A DNA stretch of 64,000 bases from Halegenticoccus tardaugens. GTDB lineage: Archaea > Halobacteriota > Halobacteria > Halobacteriales > Haloferacaceae. Every line of letters begins with the position of its first letter. Position 1 is the first letter of the stretch. The stretch covers positions 62,001-126,000 of the forward strand of contig NZ_SDIC01000009.1 of assembly GCF_004116405.1 (NCBI RefSeq), written 5' to 3'. Made by a program: the position numbers and the translations under genes. Below the pieces are notes generated by a model, which worked only from the letters and a program-made list of their open reading frames with translations, searched no databases and was not told the DNA's origin. Below, in pieces: positions 43,085-51,911 of this stretch.

Positions 43085-43591
43085 ATGGGCAGTGACTCCG
43101 TCGATGCGGTGCAAACAGAGTCCGAGGAGACGGGAATCGGGGTGCGGGAGGTCGCCGCGGCGTCCGCGGCCGGACTGGCGGGGACGATCGCCATGTCGCC
43201 GCTCCTCCTCGCCGCCTGGGCCCTCGGCGCGCTGAACCCCGACGCCTTCGCCGGCCTCTCCGAGATCGTCGGTCTCGGCGGCAACCTCGTCGTCGGGATC
43301 GCGATCTTCGTCGTCGGCGGCATGACGGCGCTCCCGCTGCTTTTCATCTCGCTCGCCGCCTTTCTCCCCGGCGACACGCTCGCACAGCGCGGCGTCTCCT
43401 ACGCGACCATCGTCTGGGTCGGCTTCGTCTTCGGCTTCTACCGGGGCGACCTCACCGACCTCTACGCGGGGCAGATCAGCGCGGAGTTCGTCATCTTCGC
43501 CGCGCTGACGCTCGTCGCCCACTGGGTGTACGGCTACGTTCTCGGGGCGATCTACGGCCGGTACGCCGACGTCATCGTCTACGACATCTGA
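43085..43591 (+). CDS. Four-helix membrane protein (DUF6789-like)
   Basis: 168 residues: an N-terminal acidic tail, then hydrophobic helices at about 25-48 (ASAAGLAGTIAMSPLLLAAW), 62-95, 105-125 and 135-158. The GTIAMSP motif at the first helix and HWVYGYVLGAIYG at the last resemble a haloarchaeal membrane family that I tentatively place in DUF6789. No function known. It has its own upstream AT element near 43050 and no operon partner. Confidence 0.6.
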   Translation: MGSDSVDAVQTESEETGIGVREVAAASAAGLAGTIAMSPLLLAAWALGALNPDAFAGLSEIVGLGGNLVVGIAIFVVGGMTALPLLFISLAAFLPGDTLAQRGVSYATIVWVGFVFGFYRGDLTDLYAGQISAEFVIFAALTLVAHWVYGYVLGAIYGRYADVIVYDI

Positions 43592-43681
43592 TCCCGTCTC
43601 GTCGTCGCGTCCGACCGCCGTCGCCGTCCCGATCCCGGTCGCCGCCGATAGCTTCACGCCGCACCCCCGTCATCCGTTCGC

Positions 43682-44977
43682 ATGGAGCTTCCGCTCGGCA
43701 ACGGAACGGTGTCGGCCTCCCTCACCGACTGCGACGTCACAGTCGTCGAACCGCCCGGCGGGGACGTAGTCGACCCCCGAACGGAGGCGGCGGACGCCCT
43801 CGACGACCCCCACGGCCCGCCGCTAGAATCCGTCGTCGCCCCGGAAGACACCGTCGCGATCGTCGTCACCGACGTGACCCGCGAGACGCCCGACGGCGCG
43901 CTGTTGGACGTGCTGCTCGAACGCCTTTCAGTCCCGCGCGAGCGGATCTCGGTGGTGATCGGGCTGGGTCTCCACCGTCCGATGACGGACGAGGAGATCG
44001 GCGCGGCGCTCGGCGATCACGCCGACCTCGCGGAGAACCACGACCCGACGGACGTGGTCAGGGTCGGGGAGGTCGACGGCCGCCCCGTGGAGGTGAATCG
44101 GACGGTCGCGGCGGCCGACCGCGTGCTGGCGACGGGGATGGTCGAACCGCACCAGTACGCCGGCTTCTCGGGCGGCGCGAAGACCGTCGTCATCGGGGCC
44201 GGGAGCGAGTCGATGATCCGCTACACGCACGGGGCGTCGATGCTGTCGCGATCGGGCGTCCGCCTCGGCCGCGTCAAGGGGAACCCGTTCCGCGAGACGC
44301 TCGACCGCGCCGGCGACCTCGCCGGCCCGGACTTCTGTCTGAACGTCACCTACGGGCCGGGGAAGCGCTCCGGATCCCGGACGGAAGACGACGCCGAGCG
44401 TCGCTTCGGCGTCCTCGGCGCGAGCGCCGGCCGCCCGCGGGACGTCGTCGAGGAGTTGGCCGAGACGGCGCGCGAGGCGCTCTCGGTGGGCGTGGGGGCG
44501 GCGGCCGCCGGCCGCGACGGGCGCGAGGGGAATCGAGGGGCGTTCGACGCCGTCGTCGCCGGCGTCGGCGCGCCGAAGGACGCGAACCTCTACCAGGCGA
44601 CGCGCGCGGCGACGTACGTGATCCTCGGCGATCGCAATCCGCTCCGGCCGGGCGGACGCGTCGTCGTCCCCGCGGCGCTGCCCGAGGGGGCGGGCGAGGG
44701 AACCGGCGAGCGGCGATTTTACGACCGACTGCGGCGCGCCGAGAGCCCCGACGCGCTCTACGAGGAGATGCGCGGGGGGTACGAACCGGGCGCGCAGCGG
44801 GCGTTCGTCGTCGCGCGGGCGCTCCGCGAACACGACGTTTTCGTGACGAACAGCGACTGTTCGGCGGTCGTCGAGGAGTGTCTGCTGCGCGCCCGGCGGT
44901 CGATCGAGGACGCGATCGAACCGGGGAGTAAGGTGCTCGTGGTGCCGGACGCGCTGCACACGCTTCTCGTCGACTGA
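43682..44977 (+). CDS. larA: LarA-like nickel-pincer racemase
   Basis: 431 residues of the lactate racemase catalytic family (DUF2088). The four residues that hold and use the Ni-pincer cofactor have likely equivalents: LGLHRPM (His), EPHQYAGFSGGAKTV (His and the pincer-linked Lys), and IRYTHGASML (His). Homologues racemise lactate or other 2-hydroxyacids. The cofactor is made by LarB, LarC and LarE, none of which lies in the window. The final third contains acidic and Gly-rich stretches typical of halophiles. Substrate unknown. Confidence 0.85.
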   Translation: MELPLGNGTVSASLTDCDVTVVEPPGGDVVDPRTEAADALDDPHGPPLESVVAPEDTVAIVVTDVTRETPDGALLDVLLERLSVPRERISVVIGLGLHRPMTDEEIGAALGDHADLAENHDPTDVVRVGEVDGRPVEVNRTVAAADRVLATGMVEPHQYAGFSGGAKTVVIGAGSESMIRYTHGASMLSRSGVRLGRVKGNPFRETLDRAGDLAGPDFCLNVTYGPGKRSGSRTEDDAERRFGVLGASAGRPRDVVEELAETAREALSVGVGAAAAGRDGREGNRGAFDAVVAGVGAPKDANLYQATRAATYVILGDRNPLRPGGRVVVPAALPEGAGEGTGERRFYDRLRRAESPDALYEEMRGGYEPGAQRAFVVARALREHDVFVTNSDCSAVVEECLLRARRSIEDAIEPGSKVLVVPDALHTLLVD

Positions 44978-45037
44978 TCGGCCGCGAGGGCCGCGATCCG
45001 AGCCCGGACTTATTCCTTCGGCCGCCGTGAGAACGAT

Positions 45038-46276
45038 ATGTCCACGCGCAGGCGTCGTCGTCGAACGGGAAAGCGAGTTACCGTGTGGCTGACGATCGCG
45101 GTCGGGATCGGCTCGATCCTCACCGGTCTCGCCGCGCTCGCCACCGACGTGACGAGGGGGCCGGTCGGGGCGGTCGTCCCCGACGTCGTCAGCGACGCCG
45201 CCGCCTTCAGCGGCGCGGTGCTCGGATTCCTCCTGCTCCTCGCCGCCTACGGGTTGCGGCGCGGGTTGCGCGCCGGGGTGGTCGCGGCCGGCGCGCTCGT
45301 GCTGCTCGCGGCCGCCCACGGCGTCGCGCAGTCGAGTCCGTACTCGGTGCCGCTCGTCGTCCTCTCGCTCGCCGCGTTCGTCGTCCTCCTGTCGAACCGA
45401 AACCGGTTCACCCGGCGACTGGCGCTCTCGCAGAGCCAGGCGGCGGTGCTGACGGCCGTCCTCGGCGTCATCGCGTACGGGACGGTCGGGTCGTACACGA
45501 TCCGACGGGAGTTCGACGGCCTGTCGACCGCCTTCGACGCGTTTTACTTCACGCTCGTGACGGCGAGCACGGTCGGCTACGGCGACATCACTCCGCTCAC
45601 CGACTCCGCGCGGCTCTTCGCGCTCTCGCTCGTCGTCCTCGGGCCCGCCAGCCTCGGCGTGGCGGTCGGCACCCTGTTCGCGCCCGCCATCGAGGGGCGG
45701 CTCTCGCAGACGTTCGGGCGGATGTCGAACGCGCGGCTCGCCCGGCTCGAAGATCACGTCGTCGTGCTCGGCTACGATGAGCCGACGGAGCCCGTTCTCG
45801 AAGAGCTGGCCGATCGAATCACGTTCGTCGTGATCACCCCGGACGACGCGCAGGCGTCGCGGCTCTCGGAGCGGGACGTCGACGTGCTCACCGCCGACCC
45901 GACCGACGAGGAGACGCTCGAACGGGTGCAGGTCGACGAGGCGGCCGCGGTCGTCGCGGCGACGTGGAACGAGGCCGACGACGCGCTCGCGGTGCTCACG
46001 GCCCGACAGGTCAGCCCCGACGTCCGGATCGTCGCCGTCTCGATCGCCGGATCCGCGGAGAAGCTCGAGCGCGCCGGCGCGGACGTGGTGATCGATCCGC
46101 GACGGATCTTCGGCCGGATGACGGTCGACGCCGCGCTCGACGGGGATGCGGACGTCGAGAGAGCGCGCGGATGCGACGGAGATCGGGGCGATACGAGCGA
46201 CGGAATCGGGGGAAGTGGACGCGACGATGGCGAGAGCGGGGACGAGCGCGGCGACAAGCGCGGGGGAGGCGGGTAG
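45038..46276 (+). CDS. Voltage-independent K+ channel with RCK/TrkA-N domain
   Basis: 412 residues. A strongly basic N-terminus (RRRRRRTGKR) is followed by about six hydrophobic helices; the pore loop carries the selectivity filter TASTVGYGDITPL near residue 187. After the inner helix comes a TrkA-N/RCK domain (HVVVLGYDEPTEPVLEEL; DADVVIDPRR near the end), which senses nucleotide or Ca2+ in relatives. The glycine pattern GxGxxG of NAD-binding RCKs is weak (GYDEPT). The C-terminal 40 residues are Gly/Asp-rich and disordered. Potassium handling is central to salt-in halophiles. Confidence 0.9.
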   Translation: MSTRRRRRRTGKRVTVWLTIAVGIGSILTGLAALATDVTRGPVGAVVPDVVSDAAAFSGAVLGFLLLLAAYGLRRGLRAGVVAAGALVLLAAAHGVAQSSPYSVPLVVLSLAAFVVLLSNRNRFTRRLALSQSQAAVLTAVLGVIAYGTVGSYTIRREFDGLSTAFDAFYFTLVTASTVGYGDITPLTDSARLFALSLVVLGPASLGVAVGTLFAPAIEGRLSQTFGRMSNARLARLEDHVVVLGYDEPTEPVLEELADRITFVVITPDDAQASRLSERDVDVLTADPTDEETLERVQVDEAAAVVAATWNEADDALAVLTARQVSPDVRIVAVSIAGSAEKLERAGADVVIDPRRIFGRMTVDAALDGDADVERARGCDGDRGDTSDGIGGSGRDDGESGDERGDKRGGGG

Positions 46277-46298
46277 CGGAGCGAGCCTCGCGCCGCCC

Positions 46299-49052
46299 TC
46301 AGTCCGTCGCGTCGATCCTCGGTCCGTCGGCGTCGTCGCCGATCTCGGCGAGCACGCGCTCGTGGAACTCCTTGAGCACGGCGCTTTCGTCCTCCGCGAG
46401 CACCACGTCGCTCGCCGCGAGCGTCGCGAGGCCGAACGCGCGCGGCGACGGCGTGGACACCTCGCGCTCTACGACCTCGATCTCGCCGGCTCGGATACCG
46501 GCGAGGACCTCGCGGATGCCGGCGAGGTTCAGTTTGTCCTCCAGGATCTCGCGGTAGGTCTCCTCCATCACCGCGAACGAGTCCAGCCCCCGGGCGAACG
46601 AGAGCAGCATCTCGCTCGAAACCTGCTGCTCCGCGGCGGTCTTCTCGTACCCCTTGTACCGCTTCAGGATCATGAGCGAGCGCGTGGCGTTGATGCGGAA
46701 GTACCGCTTGAGCAGGTCCGTCCCGTCGAGCGCCGCCCGGAGGTCGTCGGCCGCGTCCTCGGGCGCGACGTTCCGGAGGATCCTCGCGACGTCGGCCTTC
46801 CGGTTCAGCGGCATCGAGACGGTGAAGCCGTTGTCGGCCACGGCGACCTGCACGTTCGCGTTCACCCGACGGGCGATGCGGTAGGCGACGAGCCGCGAGA
46901 GGCCGTCGTTGAACTTCCGGCCGTAGTTCGAGTGGACGTAGTAGCGCCGCCGGTACGCCGTCCGGTCCAGCTCCTCCTCGACGGCGATGCGGCGCTCGGT
47001 GCTGACGCTTCCCGCCCCCGCGTAGCGGACCTGCTCGTGAAACGTGCGGGCGACGGCGCGGACGCTGTTCTCGTCCAGCGGGAAGCCGCGCAGCCAGTCG
47101 CGGACGGCCGGCTCGCCGCCCCGGTCGAGCCTGTCGAGCAGGTCCCCCTGAAACCGCAGGATTTCGCGGCCGAGGTCGTACGACAGCGGCAGGCGCTCCG
47201 AGAACCACGAGGGCACCGTCGGACGCGCGCCCGTCCGGTCGACGTACACCTTCGCGCCGCGGCGGTACCGGAACTCGAAGCGGTCGCCCCCGAGGACGAA
47301 CACGTCGCCCTTTCGCAGCGTGTCGAGGTAGTTCTCGTCGAGGTTGCCGACCCACTCGTTCCCCCCGCGCGTGTACACGTCGCAGGTGAACGAATCGGGG
47401 ATGGTGCCGACGTTCGTCATGTAGATCACGCGCGCCAGCCGGCCGCGCTTGCCGACGAGCGGTTCGCCCACGTCGAACTCCTCGTAGTGGTGCTCGCCGT
47501 CCGGCGGATCGTTCTCGTCGCGCCACACCTTCGCGTAGACGTTCTTCTCCTCCAACCCCTCGTAGTCGGCCGTCAGGTAGCGGAACAGCCGCTCGAACGC
47601 CCCGTCGGAGAAGTCGCGGTAGGGGTACGCCCGCCGGAGCGTCGCGCGCACGTCCGACTCCCGGCGAACGCCGTTTATCGCCATGCCGTAGACGTGCTGG
47701 GCGGCCACGTCGGCGGCGTTCTCCGGGACGAACACCCGGTCGACGAACCCCTCCTCGGCCTTTCGTAACATCACGGCGCACTCGACGAGTTCGTCGCGGT
47801 CGAGCGCGAGCACCCGACCCTCCACGGTCTCGCCGAGCCTGTGGCCCGCGCGCCCGACGCGCTGGAGGAGCGCGGCGACGGACTTCGGCGAGCCGACCTG
47901 CACGACGAGATCGAGGTGGGGCATGTCGATGCCGAGTTCGAGGCTGGTCGAGGAGGTGACCACGTCGAGTTCGCCCGCCTTCAGCCGGGACTCGACCCCC
48001 TGTCGGCGCTCCTTCGAGAGGCTGCCGTGGTGACAGCCCGAGTTGTCCCCGTCGTACGCGTCGGGGAACCGCTCCCGGAGGGCGTGGAGGACGCGCTCCG
48101 CCCCCGAGCGCGTGTTCGTGAACACGAGCGTGTTCGTGTGGGCGTCGATCAACTCGTGCAGCCGGTCGTAAAAGCGCGCCTGAACGACCTCCACCGGGGT
48201 GTGGATGAGATCGTCGGTCGGACACTCCAGCGTGAGGTCGAAGTCGCGGACGAACCGGGTGTCGACGATCTCGCACTCGCGCGGCTCGCCGTCGTCCCCG
48301 ACGCCGACGAGGAACGACGCCATCGTCGAGAGGGGTTCGACCGTCGCCGAGCAGCCGATGCGCGTGGGCGACCCCTCGGTCAGGTTCTCCAGGCGTTCGA
48401 GGCTGACCGCGAGGTGGGTGCCGCGCTTGCTCTCCGCGAGGCTGTGGATCTCGTCGACGACGACGTACTCGACGGTGCGGAGTTTCTCCTTGAACTTCGG
48501 GGAGTTGAGCAGGATGGCGAGCGTCTCGGGCGTCGTGTTGAGGATGTGCGGCGTCTCCGCGAGCATCCGCCGGCGCGTCGCCCCCTCGGTGTCGCCGTGG
48601 CGGATCGCGTGTCTGAGTTCGACCGTCTCACCCCGCGCGGCGAGCCGCTCCGCGATCCCGTCGAGCGGCACCTCCAGGTTGCGGTGGATGTCGTTTGCGA
48701 GCGACTTGAGCGGCGAGACGTACAGGCAGTACACGGAGTTTTCCAGCCCCTCGGGGCGCTCTCGATCCCGGCGGAACAGTTCGTTGATGATCGCACAGAA
48801 GCTGGCGAGCGTCTTCCCCGATCCCGTCGGCGCGCATATGAGCGCGTTCGTCCGCTCGTGGATGAGCGGGATCGCCCCCCGCTGCGGCGGCGTGAAGAAG
48901 CCCCCGTTGGCCGATACGTACTCGCCGAACTGCGACGCCCACCACTCCCGGACCGACGGTTCGAGGAGGTCGAGAACCCCCCGATCCTCGATCGTCGACG
49001 ACTCGGGGTCGACGTCGACGTCCGCGTCAGCAAGACGTTCCCCTCCACTCAT
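46299..49052 (-). CDS. lhr: Lhr-like SF2 helicase
   Basis: 917 residues from the ATG at 49052. The two RecA domains show TPPQRGAIPLIHERTNAL (Q-like), CAPTGSGKTLAS, VSPLKSLANDI, VVDEIHSLAES, CSATVEPL, TNTRSGAERV, TSSTSLELGID and LQRVGRAGHRLGE. The winged helix and beta-barrel of the Lhr core follow, with a long C-terminal domain (after about 610). Archaeal Lhr unwinds RNA-DNA and branched DNA and takes part in repair. A longer open frame upstream has no homologous content. It is transcribed divergently from the inositol-phosphatase-like gene. Confidence 0.92.
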   Translation of the reverse strand: MSGGERLADADVDVDPESSTIEDRGVLDLLEPSVREWWASQFGEYVSANGGFFTPPQRGAIPLIHERTNALICAPTGSGKTLASFCAIINELFRRDRERPEGLENSVYCLYVSPLKSLANDIHRNLEVPLDGIAERLAARGETVELRHAIRHGDTEGATRRRMLAETPHILNTTPETLAILLNSPKFKEKLRTVEYVVVDEIHSLAESKRGTHLAVSLERLENLTEGSPTRIGCSATVEPLSTMASFLVGVGDDGEPRECEIVDTRFVRDFDLTLECPTDDLIHTPVEVVQARFYDRLHELIDAHTNTLVFTNTRSGAERVLHALRERFPDAYDGDNSGCHHGSLSKERRQGVESRLKAGELDVVTSSTSLELGIDMPHLDLVVQVGSPKSVAALLQRVGRAGHRLGETVEGRVLALDRDELVECAVMLRKAEEGFVDRVFVPENAADVAAQHVYGMAINGVRRESDVRATLRRAYPYRDFSDGAFERLFRYLTADYEGLEEKNVYAKVWRDENDPPDGEHHYEEFDVGEPLVGKRGRLARVIYMTNVGTIPDSFTCDVYTRGGNEWVGNLDENYLDTLRKGDVFVLGGDRFEFRYRRGAKVYVDRTGARPTVPSWFSERLPLSYDLGREILRFQGDLLDRLDRGGEPAVRDWLRGFPLDENSVRAVARTFHEQVRYAGAGSVSTERRIAVEEELDRTAYRRRYYVHSNYGRKFNDGLSRLVAYRIARRVNANVQVAVADNGFTVSMPLNRKADVARILRNVAPEDAADDLRAALDGTDLLKRYFRINATRSLMILKRYKGYEKTAAEQQVSSEMLLSFARGLDSFAVMEETYREILEDKLNLAGIREVLAGIRAGEIEVVEREVSTPSPRAFGLATLAASDVVLAEDESAVLKEFHERVLAEIGDDADGPRIDATD

Positions 49053-49181
49053 TGGTTTCGTATGGAACCGGACGCGTAAGTGGGTTCTGTCCGGCCCGAA
49101 CCGCGGGACTGCACGACGTCGAACTATCCGATATCTTAAGAAAAAATTATCACATTTAACGAATGAGTTAAGCGTCGGACC

Positions 49182-50219
49182 ATGCCACGAGATGCCGCTC
49201 CCGAGGGGAGACACGACCGAAGCGACGACGGGGTACACGCCGGACGACGCCGCCTGCTGAAGGCGCTCGGCGCGACCGGCGCGGTCGCGAGGTTCGCCGG
49301 CACTGGCTGGGGCGCGACGGGAGGATCGCCGCGTCCCCGTCAGCCGGCGGCCACCGACGACGGGGACGTCTCGCTTCTGGAGAACCGCTACATGAAAATC
49401 GCGCTCGCGGCGGCTCGGGAAGCCGCGGCGATTCACGACGAGAGCTTCGGGGGGATCAAGGAGGCGGAGACGAAAGCGCCCCAGCAACTCGTCACGGAAG
49501 TCGACAGGGACGCGGAGGAAGCGATCCGCGATACGATCCGGGAAGAGCTGGGGTCGGACTTCGAGGAGGAGAACCACGCGCTGTTCGGCGAAGAGGAGGG
49601 CGGCACCCAGTCGGGTGACTACGTCTGGATCATCGACCCGCTCGACGGGACGACGAACTACGTTCGGGGCATCCCCCACTTTTGCGTCTCCATCGCCGTG
49701 CTCAGAGACGGCGAGCCGTACCTCGGACTCATCTACTACTCGCCGCGCGATGAGGTGTACGGCGCGATCGCGGGCGAGGGCGCGCTGAAGTTCACCGACG
49801 AGGGCGACGGGGTCGCCACCCCGGTGTCGCTGTCGGTGACCGACGTGGACACGATCGAGGAGTCGCACAACTCCGTCGGCTTCTACAGCGAGCAGGGCGT
49901 GAACGACCTCCGGTATCTGCTGTTGTTCCGCGAACTCGTCAGCGACTCGCTCGGCATCAGACAGCTCGGCGCGGCGGCGATCGACATGGCCTTCCTCGCC
50001 GAGGGAGCCTTCGACACGTTCTCGGTGCAGGACTTAAAGGAGGTCGACGTCGCCGCCGGCACCGTGATCGTGAGGGAGGCCGGCGGGACGGTCACCGACT
50101 TCGAAGGCTGCGGCGACATCGACGCGATCCTGGAGGGCGACGTCGTCGCCACGAACGGCGAACTCCACGAGACGTTCCTCGATCACTACCGTAACCCCAG
50201 AGTCGACCTTCCGGAGTAG
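49182..50219 (+). CDS. Inositol monophosphatase family enzyme with Tat-like N-terminus
   Basis: 345 residues. The C-terminal 270 residues are an IMPase/FBPase-type phosphatase: VTEVDRDAEEAI, a metal-ligand Glu pair in the GEEEGG region, WIIDPLDGTTNYVRGIPHF, GAAAIDMAFLAEGAFD and VDVAAGTVIVREAGG. Archaeal relatives dephosphorylate myo-inositol-1-phosphate or fructose-1,6-bisphosphate. The first 60 residues include GRRRLLKALGATGAVARFAG, a twin-arginine motif with a moderately hydrophobic core interrupted by an Arg, followed by a Pro/Ala-rich spacer. Export would be unusual for this family. The catalytic set is complete. Confidence 0.86.
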   Translation: MPRDAAPEGRHDRSDDGVHAGRRRLLKALGATGAVARFAGTGWGATGGSPRPRQPAATDDGDVSLLENRYMKIALAAAREAAAIHDESFGGIKEAETKAPQQLVTEVDRDAEEAIRDTIREELGSDFEEENHALFGEEEGGTQSGDYVWIIDPLDGTTNYVRGIPHFCVSIAVLRDGEPYLGLIYYSPRDEVYGAIAGEGALKFTDEGDGVATPVSLSVTDVDTIEESHNSVGFYSEQGVNDLRYLLLFRELVSDSLGIRQLGAAAIDMAFLAEGAFDTFSVQDLKEVDVAAGTVIVREAGGTVTDFEGCGDIDAILEGDVVATNGELHETFLDHYRNPRVDLPE

Positions 50220-50312
50220 ATCGCCGATTCGCGTCGGCCCTGCTCCTGCGCCGGGTCGATCGCCCCACCGTCCGCCGGAACGTCTTTTCACCGTCGCCGA
50301 CGACGGGACGGT

Positions 50313-51077
50313 ATGCGCGTCACCTTCCTCGGAACCGGCAGCGCGATGCCCGTCCCCGACCGCGTCCAGACCGGCCTCCTCGTCGAGGGTGGACCCGATG
50401 ACGCCGACGACGCGGGACCGCTGCTCGTCGACTGCGGCAGCGGCGTGCTCCACCGACTGAGCCGGACGGCGGTCGGCTACGAGGGCGTCTCGACCGTGCT
50501 CCTCACGCACCTGCACCTCGATCACGTCTCGGACCTCCTGCCGCTCGTGAAGGCGCGCTGGCTGGCCGGCGAGGAGCACCTCGAAGTCGTCGGTCCCGCG
50601 GGGACGAAGGCGCTCCTCGACGCGTCCTTCGAGGCGTACGCCTACCTCGACGGCCGGATCGACCTGCGCGTGCGCGAGATCGGCGAGACGGGTCGCGACG
50701 GGACGGAGGAGGTCGCGGGATTCGACGTCTCGTCGTTCGAGACGCGCCACTCGGTCAGGTGTTTCGCCTACCGGTTCGACGACCGGTTCGTCTTCAGCGG
50801 CGACACGGAGGCGTTCGAAGGGCTCGCGAACTTCGCGGACGGCTCGCGGGTGCTCGCGCACGACTGCTCGTTCCCCGATGAGGTCGACGTGTCGAACCAC
50901 CCGACGCCGACGCAGCTGGGCGAGGCGCTCGCCGGCCGGGACGTCGGTCGAGTGTACCTCACGCACCTCTACCCGCACACGGAGGGCAAGCACCGCGAGA
51001 TGCTCGACGCCGTCGAGCGGGCGGGGTTCGACGGCGACGTTCGCTTCGCCCGCGACGGCCTGCGGTTCGAGGTTTAA
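50313..51077 (+). CDS. Metallo-beta-lactamase fold, RNase Z-like hydrolase
   Basis: 254 residues. VTFLGTGSAMPVPDRVQTG opens the fold, LTHLHLDHVSDL is the metal-binding HxHxDH motif, ETRHSVRCFAYRF supplies a further His, FSGDTE the metal Asp and YLTHLYPH the last His. This matches the ElaC/arylsulfatase branch of the superfamily. A true tRNA-3'-processing RNase Z would be longer (about 300 residues) with an exosite arm, which I do not see; the substrate is therefore open. Confidence 0.82.
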   Translation: MRVTFLGTGSAMPVPDRVQTGLLVEGGPDDADDAGPLLVDCGSGVLHRLSRTAVGYEGVSTVLLTHLHLDHVSDLLPLVKARWLAGEEHLEVVGPAGTKALLDASFEAYAYLDGRIDLRVREIGETGRDGTEEVAGFDVSSFETRHSVRCFAYRFDDRFVFSGDTEAFEGLANFADGSRVLAHDCSFPDEVDVSNHPTPTQLGEALAGRDVGRVYLTHLYPHTEGKHREMLDAVERAGFDGDVRFARDGLRFEV

Positions 51078-51131
51078 CTTCCCGCGGTGTCCCCCTCCGA
51101 TCGGGGCCGATCCGCCGCGAACGGGAACCGT

Positions 51132-51911
51132 CTACCGCGCGTTCCGCTCGACGCGCGTCCCCGGCGATCCGCCCGCCAGGAACGCCTCCAGCCCCTCGGG
51201 TCCGAACACGTACGACGGCGCGTCCAGTTCCAACAGCGCCCGCACCTTCGCGGCCATGCCGCCCGTCACGTCGGTCGCGTCGCTCCCGCCGAGGGCGTCC
51301 GCCGCGTCCGCGAACGCGCGTATTTCGGGGATCACCTCGCCCTCGCCGTCGAGCACGCCCGACACCGTCGAACAGAGGCCGACCCGGTCGGCCGTCAAGC
51401 CGTCGGCGAGACGCACGACGAGTTCGTCGCCGCTGAGGATCGTGACGCCCTTTTCGACCTGTGTGACGCAGTCCCCGTGAAGGACGGGGACGAACCCCTC
51501 GCCGAGCATCGTCTCGACGGGCTCCAGCGGAAACGTCAAGCCGCCGTCCGCGCCGCGGACCCCCGCCGAGAAGGGGTGGACCGGGAGCGCCGGCACGCCC
51601 CGGTCGTGCAGTCCGTCGACGACCGCGTCGTTGAGCCGCTTCATCGCGGCGTGGATCGCCGTCGCGGCCGCGGCGTCGCGCGTCCCCGCGTCGGCGCTCA
51701 CGCCGTACTTCTCGGCGTGGTAGTGGCCGAAGCTCCCGCCGCCGTGGACGAGGACGAGGTCGTCGTCGTCGCCGGTTCCGACCGCCGTCTTGGCCCCGAC
51801 CTCGGCCTCGGCGATGGCGTCGATCGCCGCCCCCAGCGCCGCCTCGTCGACCGTCTCCCGGCGGTCCTTCTCGGTGACGAGGCTGCCGCCGAGCTTGAGT
51901 ACGGTCGTCAC
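51132..51911 (-). CDS. ipk: Isopentenyl phosphate kinase
   Basis: 259 residues of the amino-acid kinase fold. It phosphorylates isopentenyl phosphate to isopentenyl diphosphate, the last step of the archaeal mevalonate route to membrane lipids. VLKLGGSLVTEK is the ATP-lysine loop, and LVHGGGSFGHYHAEKYG contains the histidine that distinguishes IPK from related kinases. DVTGGMAAKV is the conserved C-terminal lysine segment. Its start overlaps the mevalonate kinase stop, so the two pathway enzymes are co-translated. Confidence 0.94.
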   Translation of the reverse strand: MTTVLKLGGSLVTEKDRRETVDEAALGAAIDAIAEAEVGAKTAVGTGDDDDLVLVHGGGSFGHYHAEKYGVSADAGTRDAAAATAIHAAMKRLNDAVVDGLHDRGVPALPVHPFSAGVRGADGGLTFPLEPVETMLGEGFVPVLHGDCVTQVEKGVTILSGDELVVRLADGLTADRVGLCSTVSGVLDGEGEVIPEIRAFADAADALGGSDATDVTGGMAAKVRALLELDAPSYVFGPEGLEAFLAGGSPGTRVERNAR

